From: Bacteroidales bacterium
GTDB taxonomy: Bacteria; Bacteroidota; Bacteroidia; Bacteroidales; Lentimicrobiaceae
Reading direction: 5' to 3'
DNA length: 64,000 bases
NCBI GenBank assembly: GCA_016709025.1
Contig: JADJEQ010000022.1
Location: forward strand, 1-64,000
The notes beneath the pieces were generated by a model. That model saw only the letters and a program-made list of their open reading frames with translations, was not told where the DNA came from and made no database searches. Shown in pieces: positions 36,085 to 45,068 of the stretch; position 1 is the stretch's first letter; each line of letters opens with the position of its first letter. A program made the translations under genes and the position numbers.

Positions 36085-36983
36085 TTATTGTTTAACGGTC
36101 GCTTCCAAATGCTTCAATGAGTATGTAAGTCCTATACCGAAAGTCTGTTTAAACTGGGTTCGGGGCCCGGTTTTGCCATCTTTGTCCATGATGAGGATGT
36201 CGTGATCGTAGATCGTCTGAATTCCAACATAGGTTGAAATCAGCTTGTTTACTTTTAATACCAGCAGTGCTTCGAAGTTTACATCGATGTTCTGCGGCCT
36301 GTCGAGATAATTTGAGAAAAGATCAAGCTTGCTTTTTAACTGACATTGGTAAAAAGTTCTTTTTCAAAGGTAACTTTAAACGCTGCTCCGAATTCAGGTT
36401 TGATTGTTTCTCCACGATCGAGTCCATATGTCAGCGAAAGGGAGGTGTCGCTGACAAAAGTCAGCCTTCCTGTTAAAGGCAGTAAAGAAATGGAAAGGTA
36501 CGGAAATGGTTTATAATCAAGACCAAGACCAAGCATCAGGTAACCGGGCGCCATAAATTTTGATATGATTACCGAGTCGTTCGGATAATTGTACCCGTTG
36601 GCAAACTGGGTTTTAAAGTTAAGGTTGGCACTCAGGAATAAATTTTTGCTGATGACGTTGTGTCCGTATTTTGAAACTAAATCAATTTTATCATCGCTTT
36701 TTCTGGCATTGTCATCACCTGTTTTAACCAGACCATAGGCAATGTCGAGTGTATTGTCCCATGTTGTTTTACCTTTTTTCAAATTTGCGAATACATTGAG
36801 CATTGAATTGCCGCCCAGGCTGTTTTCTCCACCGGCAGCCCAATTGGTAAGTGAAACCTGGTTAAAGGTCACAGCTGCCTTAAATCCGGTAGTCCAGAGT
36901 TTGGTTGTGTCGGGCGTGGTTTGAGCGTAGTTTGATGATGCAATTGTTGTAATTAAAATAAAAGATAGTACTGCTTTCTTCAT
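36085..36983 (-). CDS. DUF3078 family outer-membrane protein, frameshifted near the C-terminus
   Basis: The first part starts at the ATG at 36983 (MKKAVLSFILITTIASSNYAQ signal) and runs to TAA at 36338-36336, ending KELFTNVS. It has the DUF3078 landmarks TGFKAAVTFNQVSLTNWAAGGENSL and KGKTTWDNTLDIAYGLVKT. The family C-terminus appears in another frame: LKSKLDLFSNYLDRPQNIDV... up to FGIGLTYSLKHLEATVKQ, with TAA at 36087-36085. One extra T (minus strand) at about 36337 joins them exactly, so this is a single-base loss at a short T/A run. A longer upstream frame to 37049 is not needed. Function of the family is unknown. Confidence 0.82.
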
Positions 36984-37005
36984 AAAATGTAGTTTTAAGT
37001 GATTT

Positions 37006-37809
37006 TTATCCTCCGTAACTTGATTTAACATTCGGGTTAAAATTTCCATCCGGCCCCTGTTCGAGGCTGAAGCTTATCGAAATGCTCATCCGGGTTCTGA
37101 CAGCCATACGATGTTGAGTTCCGGGCATCCATTTTATCATTCGTACAATTCTCAAAGCTTCTTCATTGCATCCGGCCCCAAGGGAATTAACAATGTATGT
37201 ATTGGAAATTCTGCCGTGCGGTTCTACAATAAACCCTACAGTAACAACCCCACTGAGATTTTGTTTGATGGCTGCATCCGGGTATTTAAGGTTGGCAGCC
37301 ACAAAACCGGCCAGATTTATCTTTTCATTGGTGAAAATCGGATGTGGGGCAGTTTCAAGGTTCCGGTACTGATAGATGGTAAGTGAAGTGTCCTGTGGTT
37401 CGTAAGGATAGAGTAGTAATGTATATCCCCGTTGTTTGCATAACCTGTTGTATTTCTTTATATTAAAGCTAACTTCGAACACACCGTTGTCTTTAACCGG
37501 AATTCCGTTTACAGTAGCTGGTTCCCATTCAAACATTCTGAAAATACGCAGGGTTTCCCGGTCACAATCAGGGGTTAATTTATCCCTGAAAATGATATAT
37601 GCAATTTGTCCTTTTTCATCAACAGAGTAGTTTATTGCAACTTTTCCTTCTATACCGGTTTCATAGGCAGATGGTGGATAAATCAATTCCTGATCAATAA
37701 AATATTTTATTTGCTGGTTACCCCCAATTGCTGACGCCGGGATAAACTCCTGAGCATGAAGAACAAACGCGAGGAATGTGAAAATTACTGATGCCAGAGA
37801 TCGGTTCAC
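37006..37809 (-). CDS. Protein with two TonB C-terminal-like domains
   Basis: A 267-residue exported protein with signal MNRSLASVIFTFLAFVLHAQ. It holds two copies of a TonB-C-like fold. Copy one is at about 35-115 (GIEGKVAINYSVDEKGQIAYIIF..CDRETLRIFRMFEWEPATVNG). Copy two is at about 165-250 (LSGVVTVGFIVEPHGRISNTYIV..GCNEEALRIVRMIKWMPGTQ). There is no transmembrane TonB anchor, so it probably acts in the periplasm rather than as an energy transducer. The start codon is GTG, because an in-frame TAA lies two codons upstream. Confidence 0.82.
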   Translation of the reverse strand: MNRSLASVIFTFLAFVLHAQEFIPASAIGGNQQIKYFIDQELIYPPSAYETGIEGKVAINYSVDEKGQIAYIIFRDKLTPDCDRETLRIFRMFEWEPATVNGIPVKDNGVFEVSFNIKKYNRLCKQRGYTLLLYPYEPQDTSLTIYQYRNLETAPHPIFTNEKINLAGFVAANLKYPDAAIKQNLSGVVTVGFIVEPHGRISNTYIVNSLGAGCNEEALRIVRMIKWMPGTQHRMAVRTRMSISISFSLEQGPDGNFNPNVKSSYGG

Positions 37810-37964
37810 GTATTATCCAATTTCTTGTAAATATAAAGAAATATTCTTTTTTGACAAAAAACCGGGAAATATTTTGATTAGCACTTAACAGATTGTCGTT
37901 CTCCAAACCAGCAGGGCAATCAGGGTTTTTGAATTGGTTGTGCTTTTTTAAAATTCAGAAGGAC

Positions 37965-38642
37965 TTACAATGGTAATTCCATAATCTCAGTATTGCTATG
38001 TAAATTAATCATTTCCGGAAGCTTATCAAATTCCGGTTTCGTGATTTTAAAGGCTATGTTTCCGTTGCTCACCAGGCTTATGCTGTTGCATATAGCTGTG
38101 AGTGACTCAGGTATATGAGAACTGATAATAATTGTTTTTTGTCTGGCAGCCAACAAAGGAACAATTTGCTGAACCAGCCTGAAAGCCTCGAAATCGAGTC
38201 CGTTAAACGGTTCGTCGAGGATCAGGATTTCCCTGTTTAACGAAATAATCCCCATCAGGCTTAGCCGTTTCTGCATTCCGGTGGAATAGTTATCAACGAC
38301 TTCTTTCAAGGGTAGTTTAAAAATCCTGTTCCATGCAGCAAAGTCAAATCCGGGATTTTTCAGTCTGAAGATGTCAAGGTATTCCTGGCCGGTAATCATC
38401 GGGTAGAATTGTGGGTTTGTTTCCATAAAGCCACAGTTCTGCCGTTGCATCAATTTATCCTTTAGCAGGATGCTGCCTTCTGAAGGTTTAAGTCTGCCAG
38501 CCATCAGGTTGAACAAGGTGGTTTTTCCGGCTCCGTTAAGGCCAACCAGCCCGTGAATCTGCCCTGTTTCAAGTTGCCAGCTAAGGTGATTGATTACCGG
38601 TATTTTGCCATAACTAAAACTGAGGTTTTCTATTGTAATCAT
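37965..38642 (-). CDS. ABC transporter ATP-binding protein
   Basis: A 225-residue nucleotide-binding subunit. It has Walker A GLNGAGKTT (about 34-42), the signature YSTGMQKRLS, Walker B EILILDEPFNGLD, and the switch His in IIISSHIPESL. The Q-loop reads METNPQFYPMITGQEYLD, typical of ABC-2 type exporters of the CcmA group. The start ATG overlaps the stop of the upstream membrane gene, so the two form a transporter pair. Substrate unknown. Confidence 0.93.
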   Translation of the reverse strand: MITIENLSFSYGKIPVINHLSWQLETGQIHGLVGLNGAGKTTLFNLMAGRLKPSEGSILLKDKLMQRQNCGFMETNPQFYPMITGQEYLDIFRLKNPGFDFAAWNRIFKLPLKEVVDNYSTGMQKRLSLMGIISLNREILILDEPFNGLDFEAFRLVQQIVPLLAARQKTIIISSHIPESLTAICNSISLVSNGNIAFKITKPEFDKLPEMINLHSNTEIMELPL

Positions 38643-39577
38643 CCTACAACAAGATTAAGTTGATTCAGTGCTTTCCGGCTGAATACCAGCAACATAATAA
38701 ATGGAATTGGCAACATAGCCGGTATAACAAAGGCAAAACTCAGTAAGATTAAAATAATTGAATGATATGGATTGTTGCTTCCGGGAGAATAACCGGCGTA
38801 TTTCAGGGAAACTGCAAATGCCTGCACTAACAGACTGTTTATGTATACAAGAATAACCGGCCTGATTCCTTCCGGAAAAAGAAAAAACGAGGCTATTAAT
38901 AAAGGCAATACCAGGATTGTAAATAAAGTACTCTGGAGATAAATCTTTCTGATTAAATATGAGGCCGTGCTTGTTTTCAATGCCTCTATAAAAACTAGCG
39001 GTTCATGGTGCTGTTGAAAAGTACTTACCATTATCCCAATAAAGAGTACAGAGACTGCAAACAGGTAATCAAAGTGAATGAATACTACAGGTACTGCATA
39101 CGCAACGGCAATATATGGTAAGAAACGGCGCAATCCTACCCTCCATTCCCATGCATCTGCGGGTAAGAAGCTGAGTGCTGGCAAGGTGAACATCCGCAGT
39201 GGACCCAAAGGCTTAAGTATAAGCGAAATCAGAACAATTCCACTGCTGAGGATAAGGAAAGCCTTATAATCGGGCCAGAACGCGTAAAGAATGAGAAACG
39301 GGCTTAATAAAGTCAGATACAAGAGTAGAAAGAATCCGGCACTGTTTAATCCAAGGTTATTGAGCAAAACAAAATCTTTCCGGTTAAGGTGGGATTGCGC
39401 CAGAACAGAGATGACGAGGATTGCCTGCCAGTGGAGCATTCCGGGTCTTAATGCTGCCTTAAATCCATAAGTGACAATTATAGCAAGGAAAACTACCCTG
39501 AAAATACCCAGCTGATTTATTATTCTCAGGTAACGGTGCAGGTGAATGCGCGTGAAAAGGAGTGCAGCCTTTAGCAT
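38639..39577 (-). CDS. Membrane partner of the adjacent ABC ATPase
   Basis: A 312-residue hydrophobic protein with eight to ten helices and no recognised motif. It is translationally coupled (ATGA overlap) with the ATPase gene, which makes it the likely permease. The sequence starts MLKAALLFTRIHLHRYLRIINQLG and ends KALNQLNLVVG. I do not recognise a named family. Confidence 0.75.
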   Translation of the reverse strand: MLKAALLFTRIHLHRYLRIINQLGIFRVVFLAIIVTYGFKAALRPGMLHWQAILVISVLAQSHLNRKDFVLLNNLGLNSAGFFLLLYLTLLSPFLILYAFWPDYKAFLILSSGIVLISLILKPLGPLRMFTLPALSFLPADAWEWRVGLRRFLPYIAVAYAVPVVFIHFDYLFAVSVLFIGIMVSTFQQHHEPLVFIEALKTSTASYLIRKIYLQSTLFTILVLPLLIASFFLFPEGIRPVILVYINSLLVQAFAVSLKYAGYSPGSNNPYHSIILILLSFAFVIPAMLPIPFIMLLVFSRKALNQLNLVVG

Positions 39578-39589
39578 ATATCAGTTTCA

Positions 39590-40357
39590 TCAAACCGGTT
39601 TCAGGTTTTCGGATTTCACCCACCCCTTGCTGCCGTTTGATATCCTGATCTCATTCCAATCGCCGATACCATCCAGTATTTTTACTTTCAACCCTTCGTG
39701 TATAACAAAAAGGTCGATGCTGCTCTCATCAGGAGAACTTTTTACGGCAAGGGTAGGCGTAAAAACAATGGCAGAATTTTGTTGTTTAGACTCAGACCAG
39801 GTTTGCCAGGCGATAATACCGGAGAATACGCAAGCCAGCAATATGAATATTCCACCGGCAAATATAATTTTACGGTTGGTTACTGAGCGGGATAATAAAA
39901 ATAAAGATGCCAGAATAAACAACAAGGAAAAGAGGGCAACCAGAACGAAAGACCATCCGTCCGGTGAAAACCACATCTTAATATATTTCCACCATCTGAT
40001 GTAAAAAAGTTCAGGAAGCACATCTATTTTATCAACTATTTTGCTGTTGGCAACACTCAGATTGAAAAGGATATCTTCGTCGCCGGGATTATATTTGAGT
40101 GCCCTTTCATAATTCAGAATTGCCGACGGCAGGTCATTGGTTTTAAAATAGGCATTCCCAAGATTGTAGTAGAGTTCAGGTGAAGCCACCTGACCCTTCA
40201 GGATGTTCTCATAAATGGTAATTGCATTTTCATAAAATCCGGCCATATAGGCTTTATTCGCTTTATCGATCTCACCCTGCTGTTGTGCCATGCTGATGTT
40301 TATAAAAAGCAGGAATACTATCCCGGTTAATATGGTCAGCTTGATTTTTATTTTCAT
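39590..40357 (-). CDS. batE: BatE: TPR and SH3-like membrane protein
   Basis: A 255-residue protein with a signal-anchor (about 5-24). Tetratricopeptide repeats follow (AYMAGFYENAITIYENILKG, PELYYNLGNAYFKTNDLPSAILNYERALKYNPGDEDILFNL). Then come two membrane helices (about 132-185) and a C-terminal SH3-like domain ending NGSKGWVKSENLKPV. This is the BatE layout, last gene of the Bacteroides aerotolerance (bat) cluster. Starts 14 bases after batD. Confidence 0.88.
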   Translation of the reverse strand: MKIKIKLTILTGIVFLLFINISMAQQQGEIDKANKAYMAGFYENAITIYENILKGQVASPELYYNLGNAYFKTNDLPSAILNYERALKYNPGDEDILFNLSVANSKIVDKIDVLPELFYIRWWKYIKMWFSPDGWSFVLVALFSLLFILASLFLLSRSVTNRKIIFAGGIFILLACVFSGIIAWQTWSESKQQNSAIVFTPTLAVKSSPDESSIDLFVIHEGLKVKILDGIGDWNEIRISNGSKGWVKSENLKPV

Positions 40358-40371
40358 CGCTTCTGAAAGTG

Positions 40372-42273
40372 TTACCTTAGTTCCTGTTCGGTGCGGGTAA
40401 TTACATCTAATGCCTGACTATACAGTTCATCCATTAACTGTGACTTGTTGCCCGGAGCAAACCTGGCAAACTCACAATTGTTGAGGGCGCTGATAAACTG
40501 TTTGATGAGTTCTTCATTCACATTTTTATTGCTCAGTGCATCGTTCACTGAATCCATTGAAAGAGCAGAACGGGGAATGTTAAACTTGTCGCTCATATAA
40601 CCCCAGAGCGCATTGGATGTTTCTGCCCAGAAGGCTTCCTGCTTCCCTTGCTTTAAATATTTCTCAGCCAATTTGAGTCTCTTGCGGGCCACTCCGGTAG
40701 CTTTACGGTTGCGCATCAAAGCCTGATTGCCCCTTTTCTTTAATTCATTTTTCCAGATTATCAGGAAGAGAATAAACAATACAAGCGGAGCAATGAAGAT
40801 TAGAATAAATAATGGTGAGCCAAAAAGAAAAGTATTTACCGGGCGAAGATTCAATTTGCCGGTTTTTATAAAACGGATGTCACTTCCAATGTACTTAAAG
40901 TCTTCTTTATTGGTTTCTCCTGCTGAAAAGGTGCCATCCGAACCATCGCCGCGGGCAACGGTAATTTTAAACTCTTTAGAATCCAATGTTTTATACACGC
41001 CCGCATTGATGTCGAAATAAGTAAACCTGGCAGGCTTAATGGTAAAATTTCCGGGATTCCGGGGAATGATCAGGTATTCAAAGGTGCGTGAACCCGAAAC
41101 ACCCGAAGCCGATGTACTGATGTTGTCGGTAACCCTTGGGTCGTATACTTCAAAATCAGTAGGAAAATTGAAATCGGGTTTTTCTATCAGTTTTATGTTG
41201 CCTTTGCCGGTAATTGTGAATTTCAGGCTCATGGCATCGTTTGCTTTTAACTCGGTCCGGTCGGTGGAAGAGGCCAGGCTGAAGTTGCCAACAGCTCCGC
41301 TGAAATCATTGGGTTTTCCCTGCGTGGGCAATGGTTTTACATCAATGCTGAGTTTGTTTGACAAGATTGTTTTCTTAACATTCTGTAACGTATTTCCAAA
41401 AAAATTATCATCGAAGAAATTATCAAAAAACGGGTCATTGGTTCTACCTCTGGAGGCCTTTCGTTTAATCTGAGCAATAACATCCATCTCCAACGGTTCG
41501 ATGGTTAGTTTGCCGGATTTCTGGGCGAAGATGGCATCTTTTTTTATTTCGGCGACAACATACTCCTGACCGTCAATTGTTTCGCGGTATTGGTTGAGAT
41601 TTTTGCTGTCCTTCAGCAGGTCCTGTGTCCAGAAACCGCTCATTCCCGGTGCTTTGGTAACGCTGTACTCAGAAACAGGCACCCGGGTGTAGATTTTATA
41701 GGTTACGATAACCTGTTCTCCCTGATAGGGGTTCGATTTACTTGCAGATGCTTTAACAAAGAGATCGCGGGGACCTATTTCTCCCGCCGGTTGCTGGTTG
41801 CCTTGTCCACCCTGATTTCCGGAAGCTGGTTGGGTGGCTGAACCTTTTACAACTTTAATGGTAACGGGGTTGGATTTATAGGATTTCCCATCAACATTTA
41901 CAGAAGCCGGTCCTATGGTAAAGGTGCCTTCATTGCCTGCCTGCAGAACGTAGGTAAATGAGTATTCTACTGAGCGGGTTACCTGGTTATTGATAATCTG
42001 CATGCTGGTACTTGAAGATTGGCTGGGCCCTCCCAAAACAGAAAAGTCTTTGAGTACCGGGGCTGTAAACCCGGTTGCCTGGGCATTCACTGTATAAATA
42101 AGCCTGAACTGGTCTCCAACAGCCACCACTTCACTTGCTGAAGCCCTGAATTCAACTTTCTGGCTAAATCCTGCGAAAGCGGGCATAAGCAGTAACAAAA
42201 AGAGCCAAATTCTGATCGGTCTCATTTTCTTTTTACCGGTTAACGTGTCAGGAATGGTTTTCTTGTATTTCAT
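40372..42273 (-). CDS. batD: BatD: large periplasmic oxygen-tolerance protein
   Basis: A 633-residue exported protein. A signal peptide lies around residues 20-38 (WLFLLLLMPAFAGFSQ); M17 is an alternative start. Several immunoglobulin-like beta domains follow (KVEFRASASEVVAVGDQFRLIYTVNA; DLFVKASASKSNPYQGEQVIVTYKIYT), with one membrane helix at about 485-510 and a cytoplasmic helical tail. This matches BatD. The cluster was linked to aerotolerance in Bacteroides fragilis; the molecular role is still unclear. Separated from batC by nine bases. Confidence 0.9.
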   Translation of the reverse strand: MKYKKTIPDTLTGKKKMRPIRIWLFLLLLMPAFAGFSQKVEFRASASEVVAVGDQFRLIYTVNAQATGFTAPVLKDFSVLGGPSQSSSTSMQIINNQVTRSVEYSFTYVLQAGNEGTFTIGPASVNVDGKSYKSNPVTIKVVKGSATQPASGNQGGQGNQQPAGEIGPRDLFVKASASKSNPYQGEQVIVTYKIYTRVPVSEYSVTKAPGMSGFWTQDLLKDSKNLNQYRETIDGQEYVVAEIKKDAIFAQKSGKLTIEPLEMDVIAQIKRKASRGRTNDPFFDNFFDDNFFGNTLQNVKKTILSNKLSIDVKPLPTQGKPNDFSGAVGNFSLASSTDRTELKANDAMSLKFTITGKGNIKLIEKPDFNFPTDFEVYDPRVTDNISTSASGVSGSRTFEYLIIPRNPGNFTIKPARFTYFDINAGVYKTLDSKEFKITVARGDGSDGTFSAGETNKEDFKYIGSDIRFIKTGKLNLRPVNTFLFGSPLFILIFIAPLVLFILFLIIWKNELKKRGNQALMRNRKATGVARKRLKLAEKYLKQGKQEAFWAETSNALWGYMSDKFNIPRSALSMDSVNDALSNKNVNEELIKQFISALNNCEFARFAPGNKSQLMDELYSQALDVITRTEQELR

Positions 42274-42282
42274 TTTGCAAAG

Positions 42283-42972
42283 CTACCAGTCTTTTTCTAC
42301 CTGAACCTGCACAGGGTTCACTTTTTGTTTTTTTACTTTGTCGATGGTTTTCTGTTCATCATTTTTCAGCGCCTGAAGCATGCGTTCAGCATCCTGTTTC
42401 GAAATCTGCTGTTTCTGCTGCTGCTGCTTGTCCTGTTGCTGATTTTTCTGATCCTGTGGCTGGTTTTGTTGTTGTTTGTCTTTATTATCCTTCTGATCGT
42501 CTTTATTCTGATCGTTTTTCTGTTGCTGCTGCTGCTGTTGCTGCATCTTCTTCATCGCATAACTCAGGTTATACCGGGTATCCTGATCATTGGGGTTCAG
42601 CCGGAGCGACTGTTTATATGCTTCAATTCCCTCTGCATATTTTTCTGCTTTCAGATATGAATTCCCAAGATTGTAATACGCAGCTGCTTTACCGGAAGCA
42701 TCTTTGTAATTCATTTTTCCGGCCGAATTCATATAACTCCTGCCAGCTTCCTCCCAGTTGCTTTGTTTGTAAAGTGAGTTTCCAAGGTTATATTCACCTT
42801 TAAAGGACTTAGGTGCCGTCTCAAGCGCCTTTCGGTAGTCGATCTCTGCCTCCTTGAATTTTCCTTCCTTATACTGCTTATTTCCTTTCCGGATCTGGGA
42901 ATTATCATTCTGGGCAGATAAAATACCTGCTGAACTATACAAGATGACTATTATGATTGCGATGTATTTCAT
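42283..42972 (-). CDS. batC: BatC: TPR protein with Gln/Lys-rich tail
   Basis: A 229-residue exported protein with signal peptide and three tetratricopeptide units (NKQYKEGKFKEAEIDYRKALE; YNLGNSLYKQSNWEEAGRSYMNS; YNLGNSYLKAEKYAEGIEAYKQSLRLNPNDQDTRYNLSYA). Then comes a low-complexity tail of Gln, Lys, Asp and Asn (about 140-195) and a short helical end. This is BatC. The tail is encoded by CAG/CAA-rich sequence and could vary in length. Its start overlaps the batB stop (ATGA). Confidence 0.9.
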   Translation of the reverse strand: MKYIAIIIVILYSSAGILSAQNDNSQIRKGNKQYKEGKFKEAEIDYRKALETAPKSFKGEYNLGNSLYKQSNWEEAGRSYMNSAGKMNYKDASGKAAAYYNLGNSYLKAEKYAEGIEAYKQSLRLNPNDQDTRYNLSYAMKKMQQQQQQQQKNDQNKDDQKDNKDKQQQNQPQDQKNQQQDKQQQQKQQISKQDAERMLQALKNDEQKTIDKVKKQKVNPVQVQVEKDW

Positions 42973-44015
42973 TTCTTCAGATTCTTAACCGTATGAAACA
43001 AGGATATCCTTTCGGCCCATTTGCTCTTTCGCTCATTCAGCAGAAAATCAATGACCATGAGTAACAATGCCAGTCCCACAAAATACTGAAACCTGTCTTC
43101 GTAATCCGAAAAGTTCATGGCATCAAAAGTTGTTTTTTCCATTTTACTGATCTCATCATACACTTTGCGGACACCTGCCTGGGTGTTACTTGCTCTTACA
43201 TAGATGCCATTCCCTGCTTCTGCTATTTTTGTAAGCATTGTTTCGTCGAGCCTGGTAATTACCGTTACACCTGACTGGTCCTTTTTAAAACCGGCAATTT
43301 CACCATCTTTATAAACAGGGATTGGCGCACCTTCAGCAAGTCCCATGCCGATGGTGTAAATCTTTATTCCGGCTTTTGCGGCTTCCGTAGCTTTTTCCAC
43401 CGCTTCCTCATCGTGGTTTTCGCCATCGGTAATGATCACAATGGCCTTACCTGTTTTTTCATCCTTGAATGATGCCATTGCCATATCGATCGCCTGCCCG
43501 ATTTCTGTTCCCTGAACCGGAATCAGGTCGGGTCTGACGGTACTCAGCATCATTTTGGCTGCAGCATAATCGGTTGTAATGGGCAATTGGGTATAAGCTT
43601 TGCCGGCAAAAACAATAATCCCGATGCGGTCATTTTCCAATTCGTCAATCAGTCTTGCAATGGATTGCCGGGAACGCTCTATACGGCTGGGTTGAATGTC
43701 CTGAGCCAGCATGCTGTTTGAAACATCCAGGGCAATTACAATATCAACGCCGCGGCGTTGGGCTTTTTCAATTTTCGACCCAACCTGCGGATTGGCGAGT
43801 GCGAGCAAAACGCCGGCTACTGTCAGCAGAAACAGACTGAATTTTATGTGTGACCGCATTGCTGAAATATCAGGCATCAGCTGGGCAATCACCTGATGAT
43901 CTCCAAAAGTACCGGCCACTTTAAATTTCCAGCGGTTATAAAGCCAGTAAAGTACCAGAAGTAGTGGCAGCAGAAACAGCAGGTTTAAAAAAACTGGATG
44001 TTCGAATCTAAACAT
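42969..44015 (-). CDS. batB: BatB: membrane-anchored von Willebrand A protein
   Basis: A 348-residue protein with two N-terminal helices (about 8-28 and 58-76). The VWA domain (about 88-285) has the metal-ion-dependent adhesion site DVSNS, the following Thr in PVQGTEIG and the Asp in IITDGENHDEE. One C-terminal helix lies at about 308-328. This is the BatB order. It likely acts with BatA as a metal-dependent protein-protein interaction module fed by MoxR. Confidence 0.92.
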   Translation of the reverse strand: MFRFEHPVFLNLLFLLPLLLVLYWLYNRWKFKVAGTFGDHQVIAQLMPDISAMRSHIKFSLFLLTVAGVLLALANPQVGSKIEKAQRRGVDIVIALDVSNSMLAQDIQPSRIERSRQSIARLIDELENDRIGIIVFAGKAYTQLPITTDYAAAKMMLSTVRPDLIPVQGTEIGQAIDMAMASFKDEKTGKAIVIITDGENHDEEAVEKATEAAKAGIKIYTIGMGLAEGAPIPVYKDGEIAGFKKDQSGVTVITRLDETMLTKIAEAGNGIYVRASNTQAGVRKVYDEISKMEKTTFDAMNFSDYEDRFQYFVGLALLLMVIDFLLNERKSKWAERISLFHTVKNLKK

Positions 44016-44051
44016 ATTTCAGAATATTTTGGTTTGCTTTCAGGACTGTTA

Positions 44052-45047
44052 TCATGGAAATTTTTTAAATAAAGTGATTCCCAGGATAAAATCCAGAAGC
44101 AATAAAATAACGGCTGTTAAAGCAAATGGTATGAATTCTTCTTTTTTTCTGCGAAACTCTGTAACATCAACCTTCGATTTTTCAAGTTTGTCGATTTCGT
44201 TGTAAATTTCCTCAAGCTTTTGTTTGTTGGTTGCTCTGAAATATTGACCATTGGTCATTTCAGCTATTTTTTTCATCAGGGGCTCATCAATTCTGACCTC
44301 CATTTGCTGGTATTGTATCCCAAACGGAGTTGGCATAGGGTAGGGAGCTGTGCCGATTGTTCCTACTCCAATTGTATATACCCTTACACCAAATACTTTG
44401 GCAATTTCAGCGGCGGAAGTGGGATCAATAAAGCCCCGGTTGTTTTCTCCATCGGTGAGCAAAATAATGACCTTGCTGATGGCCTGGCTTTCCTTCAGCC
44501 GGTTCACAGCGGTAGCCAATCCATCGCCAATGGCGGTGCCATCTTCAATCATACCGCTTTTTATTTCATCGAAAAGATTGATCAGAATCGGATGATCACT
44601 GGTGAGAGGGCATTGCGTAAAGCTCTCACCGCTAAAAACTACCAACCCGATCCTATCACTGGGGCGGTCTTTAATAAAATCAATGGCAACCTCTTTTGCT
44701 GCTTCGAGGCGGTTTGGATGAAAGTCTTCGGCCAGCATACTCCCAGAGATATCCATGGCGAGAACTATATCTATTCCCTCAACACTTACACTTTGCCTGC
44801 TTGAGGTTGATTGTGGTCTTGCAAGTGCTACGATAAGCAGTGAAAATGCCAAAATTTTGAAAACAAACTGAAAATGATGGAAATACAATTTCAGGGTACG
44901 GGGTTTCCCCATAAAAGCGGTATAGTCAGAAATCTGCAGTTTAGCCCTTGTGCCAGCCCCCCTGAACCAATACCAGGCAATTGCCGCCGGCAGAAGAATC
45001 AGCAGGTAAAACGCTTCGGGGTTTGCAAATTTTAGGTGTTCGAACAT
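44052..45047 (-). CDS. batA: BatA: membrane-anchored von Willebrand A protein
   Basis: A 331-residue paralogue of BatB with the same architecture. N-terminal helices are at about 10-27 and 58-75. The VWA domain has DISGS, then EDGTAIGDG and LLTDGENN, and a C-terminal helix is at about 305-325 (IPFALTAVILLLLDFILGI). The intact MIDAS suggests metal binding. Lies between the DUF4381-like gene (21 bases) and batB (36 bases). Confidence 0.92.
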   Translation of the reverse strand: MFEHLKFANPEAFYLLILLPAAIAWYWFRGAGTRAKLQISDYTAFMGKPRTLKLYFHHFQFVFKILAFSLLIVALARPQSTSSRQSVSVEGIDIVLAMDISGSMLAEDFHPNRLEAAKEVAIDFIKDRPSDRIGLVVFSGESFTQCPLTSDHPILINLFDEIKSGMIEDGTAIGDGLATAVNRLKESQAISKVIILLTDGENNRGFIDPTSAAEIAKVFGVRVYTIGVGTIGTAPYPMPTPFGIQYQQMEVRIDEPLMKKIAEMTNGQYFRATNKQKLEEIYNEIDKLEKSKVDVTEFRRKKEEFIPFALTAVILLLLDFILGITLFKKFP

Positions 45048-45068
45048 GGTAGTTACTTCAGTTATTTT

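Noticed and set aside
42325..42660. Hydrophobic plus-strand frame rich in Leu (111 codons)
   Set aside because: It is the complement of the Gln/Lys-rich BatC tail.
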